A stretch of DNA of 24,169 bases from Phycisphaerales bacterium (GTDB lineage: Bacteria; Planctomycetota; Phycisphaerae; Tepidisphaerales; Tepidisphaeraceae), in the NCBI GenBank assembly GCA_028288945.1, contig JAQGHH010000627.1:1-24169 (forward strand), given 5' to 3'. The translations under genes were made by a program, and so were the position numbers. This document shows, in pieces, positions 24,000 through 24,169 of this stretch; position 1 is the stretch's first letter, and the number at the start of each line of letters is the position of its first letter. The notes below the pieces were generated by a model. It was not told the DNA's origin. It was given only the letters and a program-made list of their open reading frames with translations, and did not search any database.

Positions 24000-24169
24000 A
24001 TGGGGTTGCGCGGGCTTGGAAACGGGGACATCTTCGTCATCGACAACGCCAGCGAGGACGGCACCTCCGATTGGCTGAAGGATCAGTCCGACCTCACCGT
24101 CATCAGCCAGGCAAATCTGGGCAGCAGCGGCGGGCAATACGCCGGGGTGAAAGCCGCGTATCAAGCGGG
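24000..24169 (+). pseudogene. Truncated GT2 glycosyltransferase, cut by window edge
   Basis: The frame, open after a TGA at 23994-23996, reads GNGDIFVIDNASEDGTSDWL, then DLTVISQANLGSSGGQYAGV, and leaves the window. This is the region from the second beta strand of a GT-A glycosyltransferase of family 2 (DNAS.DGT and N-LGG-GG pattern), common in galactofuranosyl and rhamnosyl transferases. The first 35 to 40 residues, with the TYNR-type first strand, are missing: upstream bases are the repeat array and unrelated sequence. ATG 24000 is a chance codon with only AGGG beside it. It marks the right breakpoint of the island and, with the broken glf, suggests an original galactofuranose gene pair. 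Confidence 0.7.

Noticed and set aside
1..24169. tRNA, rRNA, CRISPR array or intact transposase gene
   Set aside because: Both strands were scanned by eye; none was recognised. The tandem decamers at the island edges have no spacers and are too short to be CRISPR repeats.

Overview
The window is a cell-surface polysaccharide locus from a GC-rich bacterium. It is packed with glycosyltransferases, methyltransferases, an O-antigen polymerase, an acyltransferase and an ABC-2 polysaccharide exporter. A lineage near Planctomycetota is the best guess. It rests on the large secreted protein at 22347-23906, whose C-terminal beta-sandwich layout I associate with planctomycete secreted proteins, on the number of FkbM methyltransferases, and on the GC-rich left half. 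The taxonomic call is an inference.

Left part (1 to about 14.5 kb, GC-rich). At the far left, minus strand, an acyltransferase-3 gene overlaps an FkbM methyltransferase gene that carries a frameshift; scraps of a further minus-strand gene may run off the edge. A plus-strand GT9 glycosyltransferase follows at 2569-3645. A long minus-strand run then goes, in transcription order from 13772 down to 3713: small helical protein, nucleotidyltransferase-fold protein, GT4, FkbM methyltransferase, GT11-like fucosyltransferase, GT4, FkbM methyltransferase, SGNH hydrolase, CgeB-like glycosyltransferase, Wzy-like polymerase. The first three are joined by stop/start overlaps.

Junction and island (about 14.5 to 24.0 kb, visibly more A+T-rich). 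A UDP-galactopyranose mutase gene (plus strand, 14024) stops after about 158 of the roughly 370 residues usual for the family. At the far right edge a plus-strand GT2 gene appears without its N-terminal start. Between these two broken genes lies a foreign-looking block. It holds a minus-strand operon running from 22137 down to 15182: Wzm permease, Wzt ATPase with C-terminal domain, two SAM methyltransferases, WecB-type UDP-GlcNAc 2-epimerase, GT2, and a protein of uncertain family. Decayed sequence follows that operon. The divergent secreted protein gene (22347-23906) sits at the other end of the block. Each outer edge carries a different short array of 10-bp tandem repeats, as at the ends of some insertion sequences, so the block probably arrived by mobile-element activity and replaced the glf/GT2 junction.

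Working model: the left genes assemble and decorate (fucose, O-acetyl, O-methyl) a Wzy-polymerised glycan. The island supplies a ManNAc-type precursor step (WecB) and an ABC-transporter export route whose Wzt C-terminal domain may read a terminal methyl mark. No flippase (Wzx), initiating phosphoglycosyltransferase or outer-membrane export gene is seen, so the locus extends beyond the window. No tRNA, rRNA, CRISPR array or intact transposase was recognised.
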